DNA of 64,000 nt from NCBI GenBank assembly GCA_964016985.1, contig OZ024824.1:122260839-122324838 (forward strand). The letters are read 5' to 3'. The translations under genes and the position numbers were made by a program. Below are positions 52,926 to 62,800 of the stretch, piece after piece (position 1 is the first letter of the stretch; each line of letters begins with the position of its first letter). The stretch is from Anodontia alba. Its lineage: Eukaryota > Mollusca > Bivalvia > Lucinida > Lucinidae. The notes under the pieces are model-generated. The model saw only the letters and a program-made list of their open reading frames with translations. It was not told the origin of the DNA and ran no database searches.

Positions 52926-53197
52926 GACCAAATTGCGTCTACGAGTCTTCAAGGTTGAAATTAAAAGCTGTTGTCGTTATCGACATTACCTGGGGAATTG
53001 ATATTAATTCAGAGCCACTTTGCACGGTCTGGACAGGGCGTGTAAAAAACATAAAAGAATTTAAACAAAAACGTTTGGGCGAACTGTGTATATATTGACT
53101 ACTGTCCTTTCAGCATCACCTTGAAAGGCGGCTTTGCTAGGCGTTTTATTTTAACTCAAAATACTTTGTTATGACTGTCCACATCTTATCATTTGCG
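52926..53197. other. Unexplained stretch
   Basis: The end of a 68-codon ORF (52892-53098) reads protein-like (VVVIDITWGIDINSEPLCTV), but without acceptor support it is not called. Confidence 0.35.
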
Positions 53198-53461
53198 TCA
53201 GCGCACGACAAAACCTACAGAATGACATGTGCGCCCAGCACCCAGCGAAGGCATGTGCGCCCAGCGAAGACTCAGATCAGCCTGGGCATCCGCCAAGGCT
53301 GATCTGAGTCTTCGCTGTGCGCTCAGTGGTATTTAAAGAGACGCAAGCTTTCTTCATACGGACAGCGAAGACTCTGATCAGACTGGGCGGATGCCCAGGC
53401 TGATCTGAGTCTTCGCTGGGCGCACATGCCATTTATTAGGTTTTGTCGTGCGCTGGCTCAT
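53198..53461. mobile_element. Family E MITE, best preserved copy
   Basis: Outer ends CAGCGCACGACAAAACC / GGTTTTGTCGTGCGCTG; both hairpins perfect. CCCAGCGAAGGCATGTGCG is a short internal duplication at the left. Confidence 0.85.
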
Positions 53462-53895
53462 TTGTCTTTTCTGTTTCTGTGCTTTGTTCTAAAATATTTA
53501 GCTTAAAAGAAAATTTATGGCCAAAGTTGGTTTGATCTATGCAATTTCTATAGTAAAGCGAAGTTTTGGAATTTTTATTTTAGAAAGTATTTTCACTTTT
53601 TCTCTACTTTTTCTCTTTAAGTATTGATGTTTCAAAATAATACTGAAAAAAAAAAATTAGAAAATTAAAACAAGTAGAACTTGTTGAAAACCTGCCTCAA
53701 GTCTACCTACCATATCAATTTTTTGCATAATCTGTTGCCATTTCTAATATGGGAAAAATGAAAATCTTCGATCTTTTTTTTAAAGTAATGAATAGAATAA
53801 AACTTTTTTTTTGTGAATTTGTGGTTACGGCAAAAGGTTTTGCATTAAATCATCACAAAAGTTTGCAGATTCACTACGGCTGTGTAAAGCGCCAT

Positions 53896-53898
<3 letters not shown>
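53462..53898. other. AT-rich unexplained stretch
   Basis: No feature recognised. Confidence 0.35.
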
Positions 53899-53936
<38 letters not shown>

Positions 53937-54170
53937 ATAATAATCATAATAATAATAATAAATAAAAAAGGCAAACGAAAAAAACACAAAAAAAAAAACA
54001 ACGACTTTCTGAAAGATGTCGAAAGCACAACAGCCTATCATCCACAGACAAGTCAGACTTTGCGCCGTTTACTACAAAAAAAAAATAATAATAATAATAA
54101 TGATAATAATAATAATAATGATAATAAATAAAAAAAGCAAACAAAAAAAAAAAAAAAACAAAAAAAAACA
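53899..54170. repeat. Poly-A and (AAT)n tracts
   Basis: A run of about 35 (53899-53933), (ATA)n to 53965, and a second (AAT)n at 54078-54125. Confidence 0.9.
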
Positions 54171-54247
54171 ACGACTTTCTGAAAGATGTCGAAAGCACAA
54201 CAGCCTATCATCCACAGACAAGTCAGACTTTGCGTCGTTTACTACAA
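53998..54247. repeat. Tandem duplication of ~85-bp segment
   Basis: ACAACGACTTTCTGAAAGAT through GTCGTTTACTAC occurs at about 53999-54075 and 54169-54246 with one C/T change, with A-rich microsatellite between. Period is about 170 bp. Confidence 0.9.
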
Positions 54248-54643
54248 CAGAAGATAAAAAGATAGAGTTTACCATGATGTGACCGGCCCATAATGCTACT
54301 GTTATTCTGAACACCGAGATATTGACTACACCATGCGAAAAATACTTGCTTCCTTGGGTTCAGCGAGTGCATTACATAATTTATTTGATCAGGTTTATTT
54401 CCATTAAAAACGTTTTTCAACTCACTTCCATGGCAACACCCGGCACATTCAAAACTGAATAAACTTGTTAAGCAGTTCTGCATGAAACCTTACGGTAGAA
54501 ATGATGTCAATAATTCAGTAAATGCACTCTGTGTTGGGATCAACACATGTTGCAAGTGCATACTAGTGCATGTTAGTGCAAGGAAGGAAAACAGCGAAAC
54601 CAACGCAGATTCGAATAAAAAACAATCCTAATCAATATCAAAC
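54248..54643. other. Unexplained stretch
   Basis: Contains the short repeat GTGCATACTAGTGCATGTTA (54556-54575); no gene. Confidence 0.35.
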
Positions 54644-54969
54644 TACAGTCGACTCTCGTTATCTCGAATTCCAAGGGACTCACTTAAACACTTCGAGATA
54701 TCCGTACCTCGACATATCAGAGTTGAGAGAGTGAGGAAAACAATAAATTGAACAACCACATTTAACAATGAATACGTAATTTGACTCCTGAAGTCAATAT
54801 ATATATATGTGAAAAAGAGGAGAAATTGCTCCTTAGGATTTCTCCTCTTCTTCACATTATTTTGTTGCCTGTTGTCATAGTTTCATGTTAAAACAGGGAC
54901 CAGATTTTCACTTCGAGATAAGCGGTAATTCGAAATAAGCGAGTTCGAGATAACGAGGTTCGACTGTAT
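54644..54969 (+). mobile_element. Family C MITE with broken hairpin
   Basis: TACAGTCGACTCTCGTTATC to ACGAGGTTCGACTGTA; the right arm has lost GAGCAA. Confidence 0.8.
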
Positions 54970-54985
54970 TTGCCCACAAACATAT

Positions 54986-55072
54986 CATAGCATCGACGTC
55001 ATGACGTCGCAGCGACATCTGAACGACTTGATGGCGTCGCAGTAATATCAGAATGACGTTGTTACCATGTTG
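54986..55072. repeat. Family J-like decayed palindrome
   Basis: CATCGACGTCATGACGTCGC centre with ACGTC words; no intact ends. Confidence 0.4.
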
Positions 55073-55154
55073 GTAGTTTGCTAAGTGTTCGACGTTCTGT
55101 GTTAACCGGCGTATTGTTGGTCAAAGCATCGGCAGAATCAAGCTTTCATACTGA

Positions 55155-55435
55155 CATCACGAATACACACTTATATAATTTTGACCCCCTCAAACCCCAC
55201 TTTAATGTAGTAAAACTTGGGTTTACAGGGGTATACATTATTTTTCTTATTTTTGCTCGAAACCATAGATTGTGGGTACTCGTTAGAACCGCCTCGCCGA
55301 GGCGATTCTAACGAGTACCCACAATCTATGTTTTGAGCAGAAACATAAAAAAATATCGGAGTTTTTTTATCTAAAATTTTTCAGTTTTTGGATGTGAAAT
55401 TTTCTATATATTTGAATAGGCGTGTTTTCGTAATG
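55155..55435 (+). mobile_element. Family A MITE
   Basis: CATCACGAATACACACTTAT to ATAGGCGTGTTTTCGTAATG; nearly perfect hairpin. Confidence 0.85.
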
Positions 55436-55731
55436 AATGTAGATGTGTCATGTGGGTTAGCTAAATATTGTTCAAAATGTGAAAATATAGGCGTGAAAGA
55501 CAGACAGTGACTCAATGAAAAAAGAGCAGGATAAAACGACGGGTGTAATGTTTTGTTATATCCGTTACGTAATGAATCTTCCAATATTTTCCGTATAAAA
55601 GGTCTTTTGAGAGCTTACACACAATGTAATAATAAATAAATAAATAAATAAAGATAAAATAAAATAAAAAAAACAACAACATTATACAGATTGGGCAATT
55701 CAGTTGAAGGTTAAATTAAACCAAAATTATA
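55436..55731. other. AT-rich stretch, possible 3' flank of a minus-strand gene
   Basis: AAATA repeats at 55630-55672. On the minus strand this is downstream of the candidate last exon. Confidence 0.35.
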
Positions 55732-55850
55732 TTAAATCAGTTCAAAACACATCAATACATCTTCGTCTTCATATGTTTCTGTTGTATGTTTCTTATGTGA
55801 CTGCTCTCGAACTTCGGTATCATGATGACGGCCGTTGGAGGTAACATTAT
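55732..55850 (-). CDS. Candidate last exon of a minus-strand gene
   Basis: Minus-strand AG at 55851-55852 follows an intron-like TTTCTCTTTCTGTTTCTTAG stretch. One frame reads NVTSNGRHHDTEVREQSHKK, HTTETYEDEDVLMCFELI and ends at TAA (55732-55734). A second frame, matching the phase of the exon upstream, reads MLPPTAVIMIPKFESSHIRN and ends at TGA (55752-55754). Both are open, so the true frame cannot be fixed by eye. Function unknown. Confidence 0.35.
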
Positions 55851-56002
55851 CTATTTTTTAAAATGGACCAAGGAAAGGAAACAAAGAAACTAAGAAACAG
55901 AAAGAGAAATCCAATTTATGCCAAACCATTTATAAATTATTGACAAACGAGTTGCAGCTAACTCTATATACCTAGGAATATTGTAGCAAGTAAGAAGTGT
56001 AC

Positions 56003-56137
56003 CTGGTTGGAGTCAATGCCAGAGCAGGTCTCCAAGACAAGCTTAACTGTGAGGTTTTCAAGGCCAGGGCGAGCCACACAGTATTTAATGTATACAGGCT
56101 GTGGACAATACCCTATAGATGATTGACATGGTCGTCA
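56003..56137 (-). CDS. Candidate internal exon, cysteine-containing
   Basis: Minus-strand frame reads RPCQSSIGYCPQPVYIKYCV then ARPGLENLTVKLVLETCSGI and DSNQ, ending exactly at CAG|GTACAC, a donor-like site at codon phase 0. Four cysteines in about 45 residues hint at an extracellular or disulphide-bonded domain, which is inference. A 152-bp intron would separate it from 55850. The plus strand also has an open frame here, so strand is not certain. Confidence 0.35.
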
Positions 56138-56313
56138 GCCCGGTTAACAAGGACTACAATTTCTGTAGGGCAACCGGACGGAGGTGAAAAGTAAGTTGCT
56201 GGCGTGAACCATGCATCGCGGTTCGGAGCTGGCATCTTTGTTGGCACCTGGTTATACCATATTGTCTGGGTTCTATGAGTGGATGCGGGGATTATAAACA
56301 TTGTCTTCGAAGG
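56113..56313 (-). CDS. Candidate exon overlapping the previous one in another frame
   Basis: Minus-strand CTCTCCAAGCAG (AG at 56314-56315) after a pyrimidine-rich tract is a good acceptor. The frame encodes PSKTMFIIPASTHRTQTIWY, NQVPTKMPAPNRDAWFTPAT, YFSPPSGCPTEIVVLVNRAD and stops at TAG (56113-56115). The stop lies inside the frame-shifted exon at 56003-56137. Either a single-base change broke one exon, or the two are alternative forms. GC-richer than surroundings; family not recognised. Confidence 0.35.
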   Translation of the reverse strand, partial: PSKTMFIIPASTHRTQTIWYNQVPTKMPAPNRDAWFTPATYFSPPSGCPTEIVVLVNRADDHVNHL

Positions 56314-56374
56314 CTGCTTGGAGAGTTTTAGAATAATGCTTAAACTGGGAGTTAAACTAAGAGAGACTAGAATT

Positions 56375-56395
56375 AGAGGGGGGGGGGGGGGGGGG
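56375..56395 (+). repeat. Poly-G tract
   Basis: About 19 G bases. On the minus strand it forms the C-rich stretch upstream of the candidate acceptor. Confidence 0.9.
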
Positions 56396-56488
56396 ATAGA
56401 GAAATACACATTGAAATCTAGAATTTGTATGGATAGGACTGTGTATTTGCAAAGGCGAAGACATGCTCTTTCAGGCGAGGCAATAATA

Positions 56489-56712
56489 TTAACCCTTAAA
56501 GCGCCAATCACAACTATTGTCGTCTGCTTTGTCTTCTGCTGGTTACTTTAAAAGTCATTTCTGCAAACAGTCCTTTAGGAGCAGTCTGATCAGGGTCCAC
56601 ACTGTTTGCCTGTATGCAAAAATAGGTTTGAAAAGTCTGCAAGAATATTCAGCAGACGACATAAACAGACGACATTTTCAGATGCAGTTTTTCTTGGCGC
56701 TTTAAGGGTTAA
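56489..56712. mobile_element. TTAA-flanked MITE with CCCTTAAAGCGCCAA ends
   Basis: TTAA|CCCTTAAAGCGCCAA at left and TTGGCGCTTTAAGGG|TTAA at right: perfect 15-bp inverted repeats and a TTAA duplication, diagnostic of piggyBac-type transposition. Inside lie a decayed D core (56563-56609) and a G-type CAGCAGACGACATTTTCAG string. No coding capacity. Confidence 0.8.
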
Positions 56713-56720
56713 AATTGTTA

Positions 56721-56866
56721 ACTTCCCTTCTGAAAAGAATCTACTCTAAAAGGAAAGAAACAGGGGAGCACATTCTTTCCTTTTAGAGAAGGTACCGTTT
56801 CAGGAGGGGGTTGATGTATAGGAAAGCGAAAGGTCAACTAATGCTGGCTTCCGTGTTAACATCCAG
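56721..56866. mobile_element. Family H MITE
   Basis: CTTCCCTTCTGAAAAGAATC, hairpin partly lost (AAACAGGGGAGCACATTC), right TATAGGAAAGCGAAAGGTCA. Confidence 0.65.
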
Positions 56867-56879
56867 AGAACCAATGGTC

Positions 56880-58660
56880 TTGTAGCTCACCTGACAAATT
56901 TATTCTGATCAAGCTTATGGCAATATTTTTAAAGAATAAAACATGGGTATGGTAGCAGGTACAGTTTGAAAAATCTTTGATCTCTGTATCCTACTGTAGC
57001 TTGGTATAGAATTTAGCTTAGCTTTAACAAATTTAGCGAAACAAAAACTTAACATAAAATATGGCTTTGAAGTGACATACCAAATATCAAAGGCTTGTGC
57101 TTTCTAGTTTCACACAAGAAGATTTTAAAGTTTTCCTCATATGAGTCTATGTAAAACAAGTGACCCCTCGGGCGGGGCGTTTTTGACCCCAGGGCTATAA
57201 TTTGAACTGTCTTTGTTAAAGATCCTCTAGATAAAATTAAGTACCAAATTTCAAAGGTCTATGTTTTCTAGTTTCACACATGCAAGAATATTTTAAAGCT
57301 TTTCCCCATATGAGGCCATGTAAGATAAGTGACCCGAGAAAGCCATTTGAACCCCAGCGCCATAGCTTGAACAATCTTGGTAAAGGCCCTATAGCAAAGA
57401 TCAAATGTCTGGGTCTTCCAGTTTTTAGACAAGCGGATTTTAAGGTTTTCCCTATATGTGTCTATACAAAACAAGTGGCTCTGGGGAGGGGTCATTTTTG
57501 ACTCAAGGACTATGACTTGAATAATCTTGGTTTAGGCCTGCTAGATAAAGCTACATACCAAATATCGAAGGCCGCGACCTTCTAATTTTACACAAGAAAA
57601 TAGTTTACGTTTTTCCCTACATGGATCTCTGTAAAACAAGTACCCACCCCTTCCGCCCTCCTCCTCCCCCACCCCCAGCTTGGGCTGAGCCATTTTTTAT
57701 CCTGATGCTTTAATTTAAGCAATCTTGGTAGACAACCATTAAATAAAGCTATCTACTAAACACCAAAGCCCAGGTGTGTTTTTTCCTTATTTGAGTCTAT
57801 GTAAAACAAACGAACCCTGTGGCAGGGCCATTTTTACCCCAGGGTTATAATTTGAACTATCTTAGTAGAGGCACATTAGGTGAAATTACATACCAAATAT
57901 CAAAGGCCTGGGCCTTCTAGTTTCAGAAAAGATTTTTTAAAGTTTTTCCCTGTATGAGTATGTAAAACAAGTGACCCCTCGGGCTGGGCCAGTTTTGACC
58001 CCAGAGCTATAATTTGAACAATCCTGATAGATGTTTACTAGATAAAGTTACATTACAAATATCAAAGGGCAGGGCCTTCTAGTTTCAGATAAGAATTTTA
58101 TAGTTCTTTTCTATATGAGTATGTAAAATATATACCTTTCCGTAGAAAGGTCAAGGTCAATCCAAGGTTATCTTTTTTTTCAAACTATATTGGGCCCATG
58201 TCCCCTATGCGGCATACCATGCCCCTTTGTTCTGGGGAAGATTTTTAAAGGGTTTATACCATATATGGGCGTGACGGCCAGCTTAGTCATAGAACCCAGA
58301 TTCGTTCCCCCTACTCATTGAGGCTCCATATGAAATTTGGCTTTGATTGGCCCAGTGGTTTCTGAGGAGAAGACGCTTGAATAGTTTGGACAACGGACGG
58401 ACGCGTGCTCAGATCAACTTAAAAAAACTACAAAAAAGAAAAACTGCAAACCCTATTTAAGTCTATATGTAAAACGTGGGCGCCCGAGCGGGGCCATTTT
58501 TAGCCCCGGGGCTATAATTTGAGCTGTGTACCAAATATCAAATGCCTCAGCTTTCTGGTTTTAGACAAGAAGATTTTTAAAGGTTTTCCCTTTATAAGTC
58601 TATGTAAAACATGTGGACCCCGGGGCGGGGTCATTTTTGGCCCCAAGGCGTCCGTCGTCT
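56880..58660 (+). repeat. Tandem array 1, irregular ~150-195-bp units
   Basis: Repeated words are TTCTAGTTTCACACAAGAA, TATGAGTCTATGTAAAACAA, GTGACCCC(T)CGGGC, GACCCCAGGGCTATAATTTG and TACCAAATATCAAAGGC. Copies fall near 57181, 57348, 57497, 57693, 57831, 57992, 58498 and 58633. A different block with GGTCAAGGTCAATCCAAGG and GGACAACGGACGGACGCG interrupts at 58140-58410. Non-coding; frames are broken in every unit. Confidence 0.85.
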
Positions 58661-60060
58661 GTCAACAATTGACATCTCCTCCTAAACCACTAGACCAATT
58701 TGAACCAATCTTCACGGGAATGATCCTTGGGAGGCACTAACTGAAAGTTGTTAAAAAAACTGGAATCTAAGCATAACTCTGGTTGCCATGGCAACCAAAA
58801 GAAAAACAAAAGAAAAAAAAATCTTCTTGTCAGAAACCACTGGACCGACTTCAATATAATATAGCAGAAATGTTCCTTTGCTAATCCTCTATTAAGATTG
58901 TTCAAGCCATCATGATTCGTCAAAGAACATGGCCGCCAGAGGCGGAGCTTATTTTCCCTATATATCTATATAGAAAATGTTAAAAGTATCCTTGTCAGAA
59001 ACTACTGGACCGATTTCAATATTATTTGGCAGAAATGTTCCCTTGGTGACCCTCGACCAAGATTATTCAAGCCGTCATTTCGTTGAAAAACATGGCCGCT
59101 GGGAAATGGGGCTTATTTTCCCTATATATTTATATAAAAATTTTTAAAAATTTTCTTGTCAGAAACCACTGGCACCATTTCAATATTACTTGGCAGGAAT
59201 GTTCCTTGGTGACCCTCTACCAAGATTGTTCAAGCTGTCTTGATTCGTCAAAAACTTGGCCGCTAGGGGGCGGGGCTTATTTTCCCTATATATCTATATA
59301 GAAAACTTTAAAAATCTTCTTGTCAGAACCACCGGCCCGATTTCAATATTACTTAGCAGGAATGTTCCTTGGTGACCCTCTACCAAGATTGTTCAAGCCG
59401 TCATGATTCGTCAAAAACATGGCCGCCGCGGGGGCGTGGGGGGGGGGGGGGGGCAATGTTCCTTTCATGACCCTCTACCAAGATTGTTCAAGCCGTCACG
59501 ATTGGTCAAAAAACATGGCCGCTAGGAGACGGGGCTTATTGTCCCTATATATCTATATAGAAAATTTTAAAAATCATCTTGTCAGAAACCATTGGACCGA
59601 TTTCAATATAACTTGGAAGGAATGTTCCTTTGGTGACCCTCTACCAAGATTGTTTAAGCTGTCATGATTCCTAAAAAGCATGGCCGCCAGGGGGCGAGGC
59701 TTATTTCCCCTATATATCTGTATAGAAAAATTTAAAAATCTTATTGTGAGAAACTGCTGGACCGATTTCCAATATTACTTGGCAGAAATGTTCCTTTAGT
59801 GACCCTCTACCAAGATTATTCAAGCCGTCATGATTTATCGAAACCATGGCTGCTAGGGGGGGGGGGGGGGGGGGCGGGGCGGGGCTTATTTTTTCAATAT
59901 ATCTATATAGAAAACTTTAAAAATCTTTTTGTCAGAAACCACTGGACTGATTTCAATATAATACAGCAGAAATGCTCCGTTGATGATTGTTCAAGCTATC
60001 ATGATTCGTCAAAAAACATGGCCACTAAGTTGCAGGGCTTGTTTTGAACAATCTTCTTGT
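58661..60060 (+). repeat. Tandem array 2, ~160-170-bp units (about 8 copies)
   Basis: Each unit has CTTGTCAGAAACCACTGGAC, CGATTTCAATATTACTTGGC, CAAGATTGTTCAAGCCGTCA, ACATGGCCGC and CCCTATATATCTATATAGAA. CAAGATTGTTCAAG-type words fall near 58898, 59061, 59221, 59381, 59480, 59648, 59811 and 59990; one unit is shortened. G runs at 59437-59453 and 59857-59883. The similar short ORFs (MAARRRGLLSLYIYIENFKN) are repeat translations, not proteins. Confidence 0.88.
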
Positions 60061-60308
60061 CGGAATCTATTAGGCTTAGCGCTTCCAAATTTAGTATGTA
60101 GCTTTATCTAGTCGTCTTATACCAAGATTAATCACACATATATGAGTTTGGGGTTTTGCATATTCAAAAATATTGTTCAAAGTCCATCCAAACTGAAATA
60201 ACACCAACATGTTCGTGGGTATTACCCATATTTAGGACTGAACAACATGGCTGCCTGAAAGAATATTAACTTCAGCGTATGGACACCTTACACCGTTTAG
60301 ACCATTAT
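60061..60308. other. Unexplained stretch
   Basis: No feature recognised. Confidence 0.35.
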
Positions 60309-60582
60309 ACATCTAAAACACGCCTATATAATATTGACCCCCTTAAACCCCACTTTAATACAGTAAAACTGGCGTTTACAGGGGTATGCATTATTTTTCT
60401 TATTTCTGCTCAAAAACATAGATTGTGGGGACTCGTTAGAACCGCCTCACCGAGGCGGTTCTAACTACCCACAATCTATGTTTTGAGCAGAAATGTGAAA
60501 AATATCAGATTTTTTATCTGAAAGTTTTATGTTTTTGGAGGTAAAATTTTCTATATATTTGACTAGGCATTTTTTCGTAATG
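60309..60582 (+). mobile_element. Family A MITE
   Basis: Left end lacks CACG (CATCTAAAACACGCC), right end TAGGCATTTTTTCGTAATG; the right hairpin arm misses CGAGT. Confidence 0.8.
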
Positions 60583-60767
60583 ATTATTAACCGTCTCACG
60601 CTACAAGATAGACTGGCTTCAGTCTCCAGTGACAAAATATTTATTCTTATAACCATGTTTGATATATCTACAAAATAATATCATGGCTATAAAGGCTGCT
60701 CCGTCTAGTGGCAAGCCTATATAGTCATGATATTATTTTGGTGTTATTTTCGTGGATTATCAAACAG

Positions 60768-60893
60768 GATTATAAGAATAAAAATCCACTCGCTGCAGAC
60801 TGGGGCCAGCCTAGCTACAAGAATGATTATGGTATTCGCGAGAAGAGAGTCGGTGCAATGAACCTGACTTTTTCCTGGTACAAAAAGTATTAG
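60768..60893 (+). CDS. Candidate terminal coding exon, tyrosine/lysine-rich
   Basis: GTGGATTATCAAACAG ending at 60767 is acceptor-like. The phase-0 frame encodes DYKNKNPLAADWGQPSYKND, YGIREKRVGAMNLTFSWYKK, Y and stops at TAG 60891-60893. GC-richer than its flanks. No family recognised. It lies about 220 bp upstream of another acceptor-led frame on the same strand, so the two may be alternative last exons of one gene or unrelated. Confidence 0.35.
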   Translation, partial: DYKNKNPLAADWGQPSYKNDYGIREKRVGAMNLTFSWYKKY

Positions 60894-61110
60894 CGTCAGA
60901 AGCGAAAACCGTCGCTGGACACAGAGGGCTCATTACTGTGGTCTGTCTACACTTTGCAATTTCTGCTTGGTCACTAAAACTGGTGTTACGGTAAATTAAT
61001 GGTCCTGAATTTTCAGTAACTTGACTGTGACTGAATTCATATCTTGTTCATTTTGAATACATGTAATTTATGCGATATTTTATATTGTGTAATTGATTTT
61101 TACATTTTAG

Positions 61111-61380
61111 CAGCATGTGGACAATTCGGCGTTTCGGTCTAGACACAAAACAAGAACGATCTCTGATCAAACCGGAAATAGTAATTTCTTGCCGAACTAT
61201 GATAACGTCAGTAGAATGCCATTTTTCACAATAGGATCTAAAAATTTGGCTATCAAAATATCCATTCTAGGGGCGAGGCCAATCAGAAATAAAATGTTTC
61301 GGTTTCCTTTTCTACTTGTCATTATGAAGCTGTTTACCTCAACACCGGTTCAGCGACGAAACAAAAAAATGCCTGTGTAA
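61111..61380 (+). CDS. Candidate terminal coding exon, basic
   Basis: ATTGATTTTTACATTTTAG ending at 61110 is a strong acceptor match. The phase-0 frame runs 89 codons: QHVDNSAFRSRHKTRTISDQ near the start, VQRRNKKMPV at the end, stop TAA 61378-61380. It includes a hydrophobic stretch (FPFLLVIMKLF). A second frame from the same acceptor (MWTIRRFGLDTKQERSLIKP) is open to a TAG near 61234, so the frame is uncertain. Function unknown. Confidence 0.35.
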   Translation, partial: QHVDNSAFRSRHKTRTISDQTGNSNFLPNYDNVSRMPFFTIGSKNLAIKISILGARPIRNKMFRFPFLLVIMKLFTSTPVQRRNKKMPV

Positions 61381-61490
61381 CAGACCACTGTGATTACGCC
61401 ACATACAAAACGAAAAAAAAAGTAAATAAGTTTTGGCAGTATATTTCAACAATTTATGCCATATATGTTTAACATATACTAATAACGCCT

Positions 61491-61618
61491 AGCATCCCAG
61501 CGGGCACATAACGTTTATACAACGTCGCCACAGCGTCGATGCAACGTCATGACGTTGCATCGACGCTGATGTGACGTTGTATAAATGTCATGTGCCCGCT
61601 GGGATGCTGATTAATCAT
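61491..61618. mobile_element. Family J palindrome with flanking inverted repeat
   Basis: CCCAGCGGGCACATAACGTT to the complement, centre CAACGTCATGACGTTG. The flanks AGCAT and ATGCT extend the palindrome to 128 bp. Confidence 0.85.
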
Positions 61619-61786
61619 TTCAGCAGATAACATTTTTGAAGTATTTTGTTTTCTTATTTTTCCCAGACAATAGAATTTGATATTTCATACAAAGAAAATT
61701 ATTCATGAAATGTCAAAGCCAATTTTGTGGGAAAATATATATATATAAAAAAAAAATATCATAAATTTGTTCTATGCTGAATCAGC
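61616..61786. mobile_element. Family G MITE
   Basis: TTCAGCAGATAACATTTTTG to CTATGCTGAATCAGC, starting directly at the end of the J element. Confidence 0.65.
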
Positions 61787-62093
61787 TTAAACAATGACTG
61801 GTTTAGAATATATTATACACAAGATATGTTATATAATTTGTAATAGGTCTGATAAAACTTATCAAAAAATACATTATGTCCTAGATGTAAGAGATTTTAT
61901 TATAAACGTATATATCGTGTACAGCTTTGTGAAATTTCTTACCATGACCCATTTTAGACTGAATACCCACCCCCTCCCGGACCTCACCCTCTCCCTCACC
62001 GTCTCTCCCTTATATGTTGGGAGAGCCGAATTGCAAGTTTAGATATGCAGGCTATGTGATGAAGACATTCCTAGAGAAAGATGGCTAAATCAT
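61787..62093. other. Unexplained stretch
   Basis: An 82-codon ORF with an isoleucine/tyrosine-rich start is not supported. A CCCTCTCCCTCACC-type pyrimidine tract lies at 61970-62010. Confidence 0.35.
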
Positions 62094-62151
62094 TTGCAAA
62101 AAGTGCAGTTCCTGATAACGCGGCGTCTGATCTGGGTCCGCACGGTTTGCA
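62094..62151. repeat. Family D palindrome, deleted
   Basis: TTTGCAAAAAGTGCAGTTCC...GATCTGGGTCCGCACGGTTT. Confidence 0.5.
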
Positions 62152-62338
62152 AATTATACTTTTGTAGGTCTCTAAACTAAAATGGGTCAAAGAAGATCTC
62201 ATTCGGGGCATATTCTACGTTCTTGATTACCTTCCCCAAAACGCTCCACTGAAGATTATGAATTATTACTATTAATAATGCTGGTAGATACAGTATTTGG
62301 ATGATAAATATGTTTGTCCGTTATTAATCTAAAAATCA

Positions 62339-62569
62339 GGGCCCAGTTGTTAAAAACTAACGATGTCGTTAGTTAACGTATCATTAAAACTTTGATCACT
62401 AAATATGGCATATATACTAATATTTTTGCTGAAAAAATGTGAGTAGCTTTCACATTTTTGTTTTTCAGCAAAAATACCTGTGAGTTATATATCGTACTTA
62501 CTAGTACAGTTAACATTTTGACCACTAACGAGCTTGTTAAGCGAACGATGCTCCGAATAACTGGGCCCA
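62339..62569 (+). mobile_element. Family F MITE
   Basis: GGGCCCAGTTGTTAAAAACT to CGAATAACTGGGCCC. The hairpin tip is shortened to GTAGCTTTCAC. Confidence 0.85.
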
Positions 62570-62654
62570 TAATTTTTAAAGGGACTGGCTACACATGATA
62601 AATTTTCGGGCATTTATTACAAAAGAGACAAATTATGTCACTTCCTCAGACTTT

Positions 62655-62800
62655 GATTTCCTTCTATAAAAGGGTCCGCTTTAAAAGAAAAAGGCTCTGC
62701 TCTCCTTTGGAACATCTTTTTTCTATTAGAGTAAACCTATTTCAGAAAATAGGAAAATAAAATTGATAAAGTTACCTCCCTTGAAAGTGTATGTATTCCC
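62655..62800. mobile_element. Family H MITE, diverged
   Basis: TTCTATAAAAGGGTCCGCTT; hairpin GGCTCTGCTCTCCTTTGGAA; right TACCTCCCTTGAAAGTGTAT. Confidence 0.6.

Noticed and set aside
52892..53098. 68-codon ORF with a protein-like end
   Set aside because: Begins inside a family E element and has no convincing acceptor.
59083..60047. Several ORFs encoding similar LYIYIENFKN-type peptides
   Set aside because: They are translations of the ~165-bp tandem unit; units have different frames and indels.
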